From Saprospiraceae bacterium (GTDB lineage Bacteria > Bacteroidota > Bacteroidia > Chitinophagales > Saprospiraceae): a stretch of DNA of 17,559 nt. This document shows, in pieces, positions 8,879-16,679 of this stretch (positions within the stretch are counted from its first letter, which is position 1; each line of letters opens with the position of its first letter). The notes under the pieces are model-generated. The model saw nothing but the letters and a program-made list of their open reading frames with translations. It did not search any database and was not told where the DNA came from. Made by a program: the position numbers and the translations under genes. The stretch is from positions 1-17,559 of the forward strand of contig JADKGI010000022.1 in the NCBI GenBank assembly GCA_016722285.1, in the 5' to 3' direction.

Positions 8879-9529
8879 ATGAATAAATTATTATTTTTGA
8901 TTCTGATATCGTTTTTTTCCATCAGTTCTGTTAACCCTTCCATAAAAATCGGGTTACTCAAATATGGCGGTGGTGGCGATTGGTATGCTAACCCAACTTC
9001 ACTGGTTAATCTTTCATCTTTTTGCAATAAATTTCTTGGCACTAACATTGATCCTGAATATGGTGTTGTAGATGCCGGTAGCGTAGAGATATTTAACTAC
9101 CCACTCATCCATATGACGGGTCATGGAAATGTCGTATTTTCTAATTCAGATGCTGAAAATCTAAGACAATACTTGACGGCAGGTGGTTTTCTTCATATTG
9201 ATGATAATTATGGTATGGATCCATATGTGAGGCTGGCTATGAAAAAGGTGTTCCCTGAACTTACTTTTACTGAACTACCTTTTAATCACCCCATATACAA
9301 TCAAAAATATAAGTTTGATTCAGGAGTTCCTAAAATCCATGAGCATGATGGCAAGCCATCACAAGGATTCGGATTAATACTCAATGGGCGCTTAATTTGC
9401 TTTTATAGTTATGAGTCTGACCTTGGCGATGGGTGGGAAGATCCTGAAGTTCATAAAGACCCTGAAGAAATAAGAATTAAAGCATTAAAGATGGGTGCAA
9501 ATATTGTTCAGTATGTTTTCGGAAATTAA
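8879..9529 (+). CDS. Exported DUF4159 domain-containing protein
   Basis: The 216-residue product starts with a signal peptide (MNKLLFLILISFFSISS, hydrophobic core about residues 3-14), so it is exported. The mature part has the DUF4159 hallmarks: YGGGGDWYANPTSL near the start, PLIHMTGHGNVVFS in the middle, GGFLHIDDNYGMDPYVR with acidic residues at the strand end, and a C-terminal LGDGWEDPEVHKDP. DUF4159 resembles the ThuA/glutamine-amidotransferase-like flavodoxin-type folds, and no enzymatic activity is established. The gene is the first of a pair with kdsA, only 12 bp upstream of it, so the two are probably co-transcribed. I found no obvious functional reason for that pairing. The start at 8879 is the only one that gives a complete signal peptide. 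Confidence 0.88.
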   Translation: MNKLLFLILISFFSISSVNPSIKIGLLKYGGGGDWYANPTSLVNLSSFCNKFLGTNIDPEYGVVDAGSVEIFNYPLIHMTGHGNVVFSNSDAENLRQYLTAGGFLHIDDNYGMDPYVRLAMKKVFPELTFTELPFNHPIYNQKYKFDSGVPKIHEHDGKPSQGFGLILNGRLICFYSYESDLGDGWEDPEVHKDPEEIRIKALKMGANIVQYVFGN

Positions 9530-9541
9530 TTTAAAATATAT

Positions 9542-10366
9542 ATGGCCACTTACTCTCTGATATCTTCGGTTAAGAATATAAGCAATATCAATTCCAATAA
9601 TTTTTTTTTGATTTCAGGACCTTGTGCCATCGAATCAGAAGAACTGACAATGGAAATAGCCGAAAAGTTGAAAGAAATTACTTTTAGACTTAAAATTCCT
9701 TTCATTTTTAAAGGGTCCTATAGAAAAGCCAATAGATCTTCTATACATTCTTTTACAGGTATCGGAGATATCAAGGCTTTGAAAATACTAAAAAAGGTGG
9801 CGGACACATTTGACTTACCAGTTACCACAGATATCCACAGAGACGAAGAAGCAGAGTTGGCAGCCGAATATGTGGACATTTTACAGATACCTGCATTCCT
9901 GTGCAGACAAACGTCACTTATCAAAGCTGCAGCTGAGACCGGTAAGATTGTTAACATCAAAAAAGGGCAATTTATGAGCCCTGAATCGATGCAACATGCG
10001 GTGCAAAAAGTAAGAGAATGTCAAAATACGAAAGTGATGTTGACGGAAAGAGGAACTACTTTTGGATATCAGGACCTCATAGTTGATTTCCGTGGAATAC
10101 CATTGATGAAATCTTTTGGCGTACCCGTTATAATGGATTGTACCCATTCTCTACAACAGCCCAATCAGCCATCAGGCGTTACAGGAGGAAAACCTGGATT
10201 AATCGGAACAATAGCAAAGGCTGCGGTGGCGGTAGGGGTAGATGGGTTATTTATTGAAACACATCCAAATCCTGAACAAGCCATGTCAGATGGAGCCAAT
10301 ATGTTGCCACTTAGTCTCATCGAAGGATTATTGGGAAATTTAGTCCGAATCCGGGAAGCCTTATAG
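9542..10366 (+). CDS. kdsA: 3-deoxy-8-phosphooctulonate synthase, metal-dependent type
   Basis: KdsA condenses phosphoenolpyruvate with arabinose 5-phosphate to KDO 8-phosphate in the cytoplasm, the first committed step toward the KDO sugar of the LPS inner core. The 274-residue product shows SGPCAIESEEL (25-35), FKGSYRKANRSS (57-67), TTDIHR (95-100), QIPAFLCRQT (115-124), NIKKGQFMSP (138-147), TERGTTFGY (168-176) and FIETHPNPE (237-245). Cys28, His202, Glu239 and Asp250 have the spacing (174, 37, 11) of the metal ligands of the Aquifex enzyme (Cys11, His185, Glu222, Asp233, from memory). Non-metal enzymes such as that of E. coli have Asn at the first position. This is therefore a class II, metal-dependent enzyme. 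The gene follows the DUF4159 gene by 12 bp and converges on the plug-protein gene. Confidence 0.96.
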   Translation: MATYSLISSVKNISNINSNNFFLISGPCAIESEELTMEIAEKLKEITFRLKIPFIFKGSYRKANRSSIHSFTGIGDIKALKILKKVADTFDLPVTTDIHRDEEAELAAEYVDILQIPAFLCRQTSLIKAAAETGKIVNIKKGQFMSPESMQHAVQKVRECQNTKVMLTERGTTFGYQDLIVDFRGIPLMKSFGVPVIMDCTHSLQQPNQPSGVTGGKPGLIGTIAKAAVAVGVDGLFIETHPNPEQAMSDGANMLPLSLIEGLLGNLVRIREAL

Positions 10367-10398
10367 CTTAATCTTTGATACTATTAATTAATCTGTAG

Positions 10399-11073
10399 TT
10401 ACTTTTTGGTTTTAATTAAAATAACACCTCCACTAGCCTGACTTCCATATATAGCCTGAGCCGAACCATCTTTAAGAACAGTTACCGATGCTACATCGTT
10501 CGGGTCTAGGTTTTCTATAGATGCATTCTGAATACCATCAATTACAATCAAAGGCTCATAAGTACCTGAAAATGAGCCGGTACCCCGAAGCATGATTTGC
10601 GGACGTGTCAAACTACTGGAAGAATTTTTGATAATTTGCAGCCCCGGAATTTTCCCTCTTAAATAACTGTAGATATCTACTGCTACAACTTTATTAAAAT
10701 CATTTGAAGATAGTACCGTCACCGAAGATGTAAGCGTTTTAGAATTCTGAGAACCATATCCAATATCTACTGCCTCATCTTTTGTGATAGGAAATAAAAT
10801 CACTTTAATTGACTTTGCATTTCCTATGACAGTATTAGCAGAAGCATACCCATCTGCTAAAAATAACATTGAGTCAGCGGGATTGATACTTTTGATTTTA
10901 AATTTTCCTTTCTTATCAGTTTTAAATGATGCCAATTCTTTATTATTAACTATCACAATAGCCCCCTTAATTGGTCTTTCAGTTTTGGCATCAATTATCT
11001 GTCCAGAAACACCAGATTGGCTGTGGACAGTCTCTAATGCAACTATAAAACATATAATTATAAGGAATTTCAT
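10399..11073 (-). CDS. Secreted barrel-less TonB plug protein with carboxypeptidase-regulatory-like domain
   Basis: The product from ATG 11073 is 224 residues: a signal peptide (MKFLIIICFIVALETVHSQ), a beta-sandwich CarboxypepD_reg-like domain (VSGQIIDAKTERPIKGAIV to about residue 95) and a TonB-dependent receptor plug domain of the SusC type (IGYGSQNSKTLTSSVTVLS, then LRGKIPGLQI, MLRGTGSFSG, PLIVIDGIQ and VLKDGSAQAIYGSQASGG). It ends with VILIKTKK exactly where a beta-barrel would begin in a SusC protein. The barrel is absent and kdsA follows convergently after 32 bp, so it is a plug-only protein and not a receptor cut off by the window. A 33-bp longer start at 11106 puts a charged segment before the signal peptide and runs over the -7 box, so I prefer 11073. 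The role is unknown; it could bind a periplasmic partner or a TonB-type protein. Confidence 0.85.
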   Translation of the reverse strand: MKFLIIICFIVALETVHSQSGVSGQIIDAKTERPIKGAIVIVNNKELASFKTDKKGKFKIKSINPADSMLFLADGYASANTVIGNAKSIKVILFPITKDEAVDIGYGSQNSKTLTSSVTVLSSNDFNKVVAVDIYSYLRGKIPGLQIIKNSSSSLTRPQIMLRGTGSFSGTYEPLIVIDGIQNASIENLDPNDVASVTVLKDGSAQAIYGSQASGGVILIKTKK

Positions 11074-11095
11074 GCTTTGAGTATTAATTCTCTTA

Positions 11096-11103
11096 CAAAT
11101 ATA
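11096..11103 (-). promoter_or_regulatory. Putative -7 box of the plug-protein gene
   Basis: On the minus strand TATATTTG (11103-11096) matches TAnnTTTG, 22 bp upstream of the ATG at 11073. No clear TTTG is seen at the -33 distance. Its position inside the longer reading frame argues for the shorter start. Confidence 0.35.
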
Positions 11104-11238
11104 CAACTTATACTACCGATATTGTAATAGATTAAACTACTTATTGTATTAAATTTTGGATTTAAATACCATAAGTATATTAACTTGTTGTTGAAAATAT
11201 TTTCAAATTTACAATGACTGATAATATTTATATTTTAA

Positions 11239-11246
11239 TACCTTTG
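11239..11246 (+). promoter_or_regulatory. Putative -7 box of the lipoprotein gene
   Basis: TACCTTTG (TAnnTTTG) lies 48 bp before the ATG at 11295. The -33 element is weak (CTG 18 bp upstream). Confidence 0.4.
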
Positions 11247-11294
11247 CAGTCTTAAAATATATTTTTTTTCAAATAAAACCAAATATTAAAAATA

Positions 11295-11897
11295 ATGAGA
11301 AATTTTTTTTGGATCTTTATAATAGTACTCAACTTTGGATGTAAAAATGAAAACACAGATTTACATACGGCATTACAAGACCTGAAGACGGCTAAAGTGA
11401 AAGACCCTAAAAAACTTACTATACCTGAAGCGTGTCAAATGATCTCTGATGCCAAATTAAAAGAGATCTTAAAAATAAAGGCACCTTCTGTTAATTTAAT
11501 CAATGCTACTGATCCGCAAAGCCCAGGTGCTAAGTCCTGCTTTTTCAAATGGGAAGACGCTAATACGCCAAATGCCGGAATCCTTATTCAACTACAAACC
11601 AACCCTGTGTTTGACCAATATGAAGATTATTTTTCAAAATTTGTAGTTTCAAAACTTTCAGAAGGAGAGACAACATTGGGTGATGAAAAACCATCTGTTT
11701 ATAAAAAATTTAATGCTGGTGGTGTGGATGGTGTTTATTCATTCCAGCAGGCCAGATTTTATTGGAATTATGGAAATAATTATCTCGTTATGTTGGCCAT
11801 GAATGTTACTACACTCAGTGAAAATCAAATGGTAAGTGCTGCTGAAGAAATTGCATTGGAAATAAATAAAACTTTTGTCTCTCAGGTAAATCTATAA
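11295..11897 (+). CDS. Hypothetical lipoprotein
   Basis: The 200-residue product begins with a short hydrophobic signal and a lipobox ending LNFGC at residues 12-16, so Cys16 is a likely lipidation site and the protein is probably anchored in a membrane. The mature part has an acidic region, then IPEACQMISDAKLKEIL and CFFKWEDA, a pattern reminiscent of small periplasmic proteins with a paired-Cys core (DUF3558-like). A Cys in PEACQM and another in KSCFFKW could form a disulfide. Later features are NAGGVDGVYSFQQARFYW and a C-terminal helix. I cannot assign a family firmly and no function is suggested by the neighbours. It is a stand-alone unit between the -7 box at 11239 and the hairpin at 11926-11971. 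Confidence 0.75.
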   Translation: MRNFFWIFIIVLNFGCKNENTDLHTALQDLKTAKVKDPKKLTIPEACQMISDAKLKEILKIKAPSVNLINATDPQSPGAKSCFFKWEDANTPNAGILIQLQTNPVFDQYEDYFSKFVVSKLSEGETTLGDEKPSVYKKFNAGGVDGVYSFQQARFYWNYGNNYLVMLAMNVTTLSENQMVSAAEEIALEINKTFVSQVNL

Positions 11898-11925
11898 GCA
11901 AAGAGATCCTCATTGATGGAGTATA

Positions 11926-11971
11926 TAAAAGCACAAAAGAATAATCAGTTGTTTTTTCTTTTGTGCTTTTA
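11926..11971 (+). terminator. Perfect 16-bp hairpin, likely transcription terminator after the lipoprotein gene
   Basis: Left arm 11926-11941 (TAAAAGCACAAAAGAA) pairs perfectly with right arm 11956-11971; the loop is 14 nt. The arms carry A- and T-runs on either side, so it could act in both orientations. It stands 28 bp after the lipoprotein stop and about 50 bp before the pepT promoter, a natural boundary between two transcription units. Confidence 0.6.
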
Positions 11972-12016
11972 CCATAGAGTTGAATTAAAATAATGATTGG
12001 CTTTACCTTTCATTTA

Positions 12017-12047
12017 TTTGTTATGTGCAATTGGAAGGTTATCTTTG
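12017..12047 (+). promoter_or_regulatory. Promoter of pepT
   Basis: TTTG (12017-12020), exactly 19 bp, then TATCTTTG (12040-12047), the canonical Bacteroidota promoter TTTG-N19-TAnnTTTG. It ends 17 bp before the ATG at 12065 and lies inside a longer in-frame extension of the reading frame, which supports the downstream start. Confidence 0.7.
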
Positions 12048-12064
12048 ATGAAAATTCATACAAT

Positions 12065-13297
12065 ATGCAATTTACAGTTAAGGATCGCTTCCTAATGTAC
12101 GCATTGATTGACACAGAAGCCGATCCATCAAGCCAAACATTTCCATCATCAGAAAAGCAAAAAAATCTCACCTCCCTACTTTGCCGAGAATTTGAAGATA
12201 TGGGCATTCAATATGTAACAAATGATGCCGGATATATCTATGCCACTCTCCCTTCAAATTGCTCAGATGCAGTACCAAAAATATTTTTTTGTGCCCACAT
12301 GGACACCGCACCGGATTGTAGTGGCACTTACGTAACACCTATCATTCACAAGAACTATCAAGGTCAGGATATAATTCTCCCTGATGACCCAACCATAATC
12401 ATCACACCCAAAAAATATCCAAATCTTGCTAATAAATTGGGTAATGATATCATCACGGCTAGCGGGATGACACTTTTAGGAAGTGATGATAAATCAGGGG
12501 TCGCCATCATTATGGATGCATTTCATCAGTTCACGCAAAACAAAGATTTAAAACACGGGCAATTAAAAGCCCTCCTTACCACTGATGAAGAAATTGGAAA
12601 AGGGGTAGCAAAAGTGGATTTAAAATTGCTTGATTCTGATTTTGGATATACACTTGATTCAGGTGATCTTGGCTGTTTTGAAGACGAAAATTTTTCAGCA
12701 AATTCGTTAAAGCTTAGCATAAAAGGGGTTAGTTCACATCCCGGCTATGCGAAGGGAACCATGGAAAACGCGATAAAAATAGCATGTGAAATTGTTTCCA
12801 GCCTCCCTAAACTATCATTATCACCCGAGACCTCGGAGAAAAAAGAAGGTTTTATCCATCCAACTAAAATCAGTGGTGGGCTTGAGTCTGCAACTATTGA
12901 TTTTATTCTCAGAGATTTTGATACTCCTAACCTGGATGAATATTCAGGTCTTATATCCAATATTGCTGAAGAAGTAATGATGAATTATCCCGGTTCTTCC
13001 TTTATAATAGAGTCAAAGCTTCAATATAGAAACATGAAGGAAGTCCTTAAGAATCATCCTCATGTGAGCAGTCTCGCATTAAGAGCCATGGAAAACGTAG
13101 GTGTAAAACCGGTTTACGGCAGCATCCGTGGTGGCACGGACGGAGCTGTACTCTCTCATTTAGGTGTTCCATGCCCAAACCTATTTGCCGGAGAACAGGC
13201 TATACATTCAAAATATGAATGGGTCTCTGTTCAGGATATGGAAAAAGGTGTTGAAACTGTGATAGAAATATGCAGATTAGTATGCGAAAAAGAATAA
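12065..13297 (+). CDS. pepT: Peptidase T (tripeptidase), M20B family
   Basis: PepT is a cytoplasmic dizinc aminopeptidase that releases the N-terminal residue from tripeptides. From the ATG at 12065 it has 410 residues, the family's normal length (E. coli about 408), and starts MQFTVKDRFLMYALIDTEAD, as PepT proteins do. Visible ligands and catalytic residues in this numbering are His78 and Asp80 in AHMDTAPD, Asp141 in LLGSDDKSG, Glu175/Glu176 in TTDEEIG, Asp198 in TLDSGD and His381 in AIHSKYE. The dimerisation-domain motif SSHPGYAKGTMENA and the substrate-loop RGGTDGA are also present. An upstream ATG at 11993 would add 24 residues but covers the promoter. No frameshifts are seen. The gene is a single transcription unit with its own promoter. 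Confidence 0.95.
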   Translation: MQFTVKDRFLMYALIDTEADPSSQTFPSSEKQKNLTSLLCREFEDMGIQYVTNDAGYIYATLPSNCSDAVPKIFFCAHMDTAPDCSGTYVTPIIHKNYQGQDIILPDDPTIIITPKKYPNLANKLGNDIITASGMTLLGSDDKSGVAIIMDAFHQFTQNKDLKHGQLKALLTTDEEIGKGVAKVDLKLLDSDFGYTLDSGDLGCFEDENFSANSLKLSIKGVSSHPGYAKGTMENAIKIACEIVSSLPKLSLSPETSEKKEGFIHPTKISGGLESATIDFILRDFDTPNLDEYSGLISNIAEEVMMNYPGSSFIIESKLQYRNMKEVLKNHPHVSSLALRAMENVGVKPVYGSIRGGTDGAVLSHLGVPCPNLFAGEQAIHSKYEWVSVQDMEKGVETVIEICRLVCEKE

Positions 13298-13466
13298 TTC
13301 AGGTACCTACAATTTATATTTGGTTGTAAAAAATTATTGTGTGAACCCTATCTTCTAGTGACAGTTATAAAATCCATTTGACGACACTAATCAAGATAAT
13401 ACATTCTTTTAAGGATACTTTGGTAGCATTAAGCGAAATTTATAAACTGAATAAAATTCGGAATGT

Positions 13467-13474
13467 TACCTTTG
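13467..13474 (+). promoter_or_regulatory. Putative -7 box of sppA
   Basis: TACCTTTG (TAnnTTTG) lies 39 bp before the sppA ATG at 13514. The -33 position has only CTG 17 bp upstream. The rest of 13298-13466 shows no gene that I can support. Confidence 0.4.
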
Positions 13475-13513
13475 TGAAAGTTCAAAATAGAATTTACCGT
13501 TTAATAAAAAAAT

Positions 13514-15136
13514 ATGAAATCATTTTTTCCAACATTCATTGCATCTTTTCTAGGTGTAATAGCTGCTTTTGCTTTAGGCCTTTTTATAATTATACTGATT
13601 GCTATAACGGGTATCAACCAGGAAGAATCTTACAGCTCTGATTCAGTCCTAAAATTGAACCTTGAAGAGTTTATTCCTGAAAAAACCGATAACATTCCTC
13701 AGGAATCACTTTTTACAGGAGGGCCCACGGAGTCACTGGGTTTAAGAAGAATACTCGATCTTTTGAATTCAGCATCATCAGATAACAAAATCAAAGGCAT
13801 ACTTCTTGAAAACAATTCAATTAGTTATGGTCAAGCTACATTGCTTAGTCTGATGCAGGGATTACAGAAATTTAAAGAAAGTGGAAAATTCATATATTCC
13901 TATGCCGACAACCACAGTCAATCTTCGTATTTACTGTGCTCAGTAGCAGACTCCATGTTTCTCAATCCACAAGGAGGGGTTGATCTTAGAGGGTATGGCA
14001 CATCTATACCTTTTTTCAAAAACATGTTTGACAAAATTGGTATTGAATACAATATATTTTACGCCGGCAATTTCAAAAGTGCTACTGAGCCATTCAGGTT
14101 GACAGAAATGAGTGAATATAATAAATTGCAAACCCGGACTTTCCTTACAGATATGAAGGACATCATGGTCGAAAATCTGGCTAAGAACAGGAAACTGTCT
14201 CAGGAAAAAATAGAATTGATTATGTCTGGTTATGAAGGAAGAACTGCAAAAAAAGCCCTTCAGAATGCCATGGTAGATGAATTATTTTATAAAGACCAGC
14301 TGGATGATTTTATGAGAGCCAAGTTAGGAATAAAAGAAGGAAAAAAAATAAAATATATCAGCCTTTCGAAGTATAATAAGGTTGCAAAATTAAATGATGA
14401 AACAGGTGATGATAAGATAGCCATAGTCAACGCTGAAGGAGAAATAATCTATGGCTCAAATGAATCAGGGATCATTAGTGAAAAAAAATATTTGGATATC
14501 TTAACAAAGATAAGAAATGATAAAAAAATTAAAGCCGTCGTATTACGGGTCAATTCACCCGGAGGTAATGCTTTCTCTAGCGAATTGATATGGAGAGAGT
14601 TGGAATTGATTAAAAAATCAGGTAAACCATTGATTGCTTCATTTGGAGATTATGCCGCATCAGGCGGTTATTATATAGCATCAGGTGCGGACAAAATAGT
14701 ATCACAACCGAATACACTGACAGGTTCAATTGGTGTTTTTATGATGTTTCCAAATGCTACAAAATTGTTAAATGAAAAAATTGGAGTAAATTTTGATACA
14801 ATAAAAACGCATGAGTTTGCTACAGGATTCAGTCCTTTTAATAATTTGACAGGAAGAGAAAAAGAGTTATTGCAGGAATCAACTTCTGAAATTTATGATC
14901 TGTTTATAGAAAGAGTTTCAAAAGGAAGAAAGCTTTCTATAGACAGCACTAAGAGCATTGCACAAGGTAGAGTTTGGACTGGTAGGAAGGCAATAGAAAT
15001 AGGATTGGTTGATAAGCTTGGTGATCTCAACGATGCGATAGCTTTAGCAGCTGAAAAGGCCGGAATAAAAAAATATAGCACTGTAGAATATCCCTTTATT
15101 AAAGATGATTTCCTAAATAAAATCATAAAGAAATAG
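13514..15136 (+). CDS. sppA: Signal peptide peptidase SppA, 67-kDa type, C-terminus lost by frameshift
   Basis: SppA is a membrane-bound serine protease that clears signal peptides left by secretion. The 540-residue product has an N-terminal hydrophobic anchor (about residues 8-33) and two tandem crotonase-like domains, the arrangement of long bacterial SppA. The catalytic Lys is Lys188 in YAGNFKSATEPF of the first domain, and the catalytic Ser is Ser383 in YAASGGYYIA of the second. NSPGG (347-351), LTGSIGVF and VSKGRKLS are also typical. The frame stops at TAG 15134, but the family's C-terminal tail is readable just after it in another frame (see 15121-15282), so the product is about 50 residues shorter than expected. 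The Ser/Lys dyad and both domains are intact, so activity may remain. The lost tail is a conserved end segment of Bacteroidota SppA. Confidence 0.9.
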   Translation: MKSFFPTFIASFLGVIAAFALGLFIIILIAITGINQEESYSSDSVLKLNLEEFIPEKTDNIPQESLFTGGPTESLGLRRILDLLNSASSDNKIKGILLENNSISYGQATLLSLMQGLQKFKESGKFIYSYADNHSQSSYLLCSVADSMFLNPQGGVDLRGYGTSIPFFKNMFDKIGIEYNIFYAGNFKSATEPFRLTEMSEYNKLQTRTFLTDMKDIMVENLAKNRKLSQEKIELIMSGYEGRTAKKALQNAMVDELFYKDQLDDFMRAKLGIKEGKKIKYISLSKYNKVAKLNDETGDDKIAIVNAEGEIIYGSNESGIISEKKYLDILTKIRNDKKIKAVVLRVNSPGGNAFSSELIWRELELIKKSGKPLIASFGDYAASGGYYIASGADKIVSQPNTLTGSIGVFMMFPNATKLLNEKIGVNFDTIKTHEFATGFSPFNNLTGREKELLQESTSEIYDLFIERVSKGRKLSIDSTKSIAQGRVWTGRKAIEIGLVDKLGDLNDAIALAAEKAGIKKYSTVEYPFIKDDFLNKIIKK

Positions 15137-15282
15137 TCCACGGTCAGCAAGGAGAAGAAACGCTTGCCCGCATAACCACTCCGGATGAAAGACAACTATT
15201 GGACCAGTTTAACCAATTTAGAAGCATCATCAGATGCAAGGAGCCTCAAACCAGATTGCCATTTGTTTTTGAGTTTAACTGA
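15121..15282 (+). pseudogene. sppA: Out-of-frame C-terminal tail of sppA
   Basis: In the frame shifted by one base from sppA, the stretch reads NHKEIVHGQQGEETLARITTP, then DERQLLDQFNQFRSII and ends QTRLPFVFEFN followed by TGA (15280-15282). A final VQARLPF-like motif closes Bacteroidota SppA proteins of about 590 residues, so this is the displaced end of the gene. Restoring one A in the AAA run at about 15127-15129 would join the frames without further change (KIIKEIVHG). The frame is open for 53 codons and has no start of its own. Loss of one base by mutation or a sequencing error in the A-run explains it. Confidence 0.75.
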
Positions 15283-15356
15283 TCTAATTATTAAATTCTG
15301 CCGGAACACAAGTTTTTCATTTGATGTAATTGGGCTAATATAACACAGTATTAATA

Positions 15357-16523
15357 GTGGTTGCACATTTGTTTTCGTTTTTCAGGTCCAAATCAAGTAT
15401 ATGCCTGGGAACAGCTTTTTTCCTGATGGGTTTTTTATTTGGCAATTGGGCCACTCTTATTCCTTTTATCAAACAAAGTTACAGTTTGGATGATGGAGTA
15501 TTAGGCCTCATTTTACTCTGTCTGCCTTTGGGAGCTATGACTTTTAATCCGGTAGCTGCTAAATTAATTAGCAAATATGGACATCAGAAAGTAACAGCCT
15601 TCGGAATGGTTTTTATTAGCATTACTTATTTACTACCTTTTAGTATCAACACTTTTGCATTACTTCCTTTGGCCCTCATGATCGTAGGTTTTTCAATGAC
15701 AATTCTCAACATTTCGGCTAATATTTCTGCAACAAATCTAGAATTACATGAGAATGTAAGTATTATGGCTACCTGTCATGGTATGTTCAGTATCGGGCTT
15801 ATGTCAGGTTCATTAATGAGGTCTTTAACTTTATTGGTAAATATCAATGAGGTGATACATATGTTGGTGATATGTGGTATATCATTAATTTTAACCGCCA
15901 TAACAAGGAAGACTATTCTATGTATGCCTGATCAAAAAAGAACTGAATCGAAAATTGCCAAAAAGTCAGCTTTTGCATTGCCTAAAGGAGATTTGTTAAT
16001 CATTATTATTATAAGTGTATGTATCAATATGACAGAAGGCTCTATGACAGACTGGGCTTCAGTTTATATGAAAGAAATAGTGATAACCAATCCTTATTTT
16101 GTCGGTTGGGGATTGTTTGGGTATTCATTTTTTATGGCTTTCGGTCGTTTATTCGGGGACGGAATCATCCCGGTTTATGGCAGAAACAATATACTCATCT
16201 ATGGAAGCATCCTGGCTTTTATTGGCTTATCCATTGTGATATTTCTACCCTTTACCTTTTCGTCAATAATAGGATTTGGGTTTATTGGGCTCGGAGTTTC
16301 CTGCGGCTCTCCTATTTTGTATGCTAGTGCATCAAGGTATCCGGATATCCCTGACGGGGGTGGTCTTGCCTTGATGAATTCATTTGCCATGGGCGGATTT
16401 TTATTGGGTCCTGTAGTGATCGGATTTATAAGTAATGCTACTTCACTACAAGTTGCATTTGGGTTTGTAGCGCTGATATCACTTATATGGATGACACTAT
16501 CAAAAAGAGTATCACTCTACTAA
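15357..16523 (+). CDS. MFS transporter, YbjJ-like
   Basis: The 388-residue product is a 12-helix major facilitator superfamily protein. The start is a GTG at 15357, because the first in-frame ATG (MGFLFGNWA) falls inside helix 1; a TTG at 15369 is an alternative. Helix 1 carries MGFLFGNWATLIPFIKQSYS, followed by LGLILLCLPLGAM and a cytoplasmic K-YGHQKV turn, the YbjJ-type version of the MFS loop 2-3 motif. The second half has EGSMTDWASVYM, the hallmark of this subfamily, and GFIGLGVSCGSPILY. The substrate is unknown; relatives have been linked to sugar or drug efflux. No promoter of the usual type was found in the 74 bp after the sppA tail, so it may be transcribed with sppA. The gene has no frameshift. 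Confidence 0.9.
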   Translation: MVAHLFSFFRSKSSICLGTAFFLMGFLFGNWATLIPFIKQSYSLDDGVLGLILLCLPLGAMTFNPVAAKLISKYGHQKVTAFGMVFISITYLLPFSINTFALLPLALMIVGFSMTILNISANISATNLELHENVSIMATCHGMFSIGLMSGSLMRSLTLLVNINEVIHMLVICGISLILTAITRKTILCMPDQKRTESKIAKKSAFALPKGDLLIIIIISVCINMTEGSMTDWASVYMKEIVITNPYFVGWGLFGYSFFMAFGRLFGDGIIPVYGRNNILIYGSILAFIGLSIVIFLPFTFSSIIGFGFIGLGVSCGSPILYASASRYPDIPDGGGLALMNSFAMGGFLLGPVVIGFISNATSLQVAFGFVALISLIWMTLSKRVSLY

Positions 16524-16679
16524 CCAATAACTTAGATTAACAGTAATATATTTTATTACAACCTGAATCTTTTGATTAGAATATTTGATAAGGATTATTT
16601 ATTCTATATGGTCAATTTTCATTTATTTGTTTTACTTTACGAAATTTTAATCCTGATCAACTTACCAACTCATAACAAT

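Noticed and set aside
10399..11106. Longer start of the plug protein at 11106
   Set aside because: It adds a charged segment before a good signal peptide and covers a -7 box.
13378..13641. 87-codon frame overlapping the sppA start
   Set aside because: It overlaps sppA in another frame, has no ATG start at its 5' end and no recognisable features; sppA is clearly the gene.
15121..15140. Programmed -1 ribosomal frameshift at the sppA end
   Set aside because: No X-XXY-YYZ slippery heptamer or clear downstream structure; a lost A in an A-run is simpler.
16019..16327. 102-codon frame within the MFS gene
   Set aside because: It is a shadow of the MFS transporter in another frame, with no features of its own.
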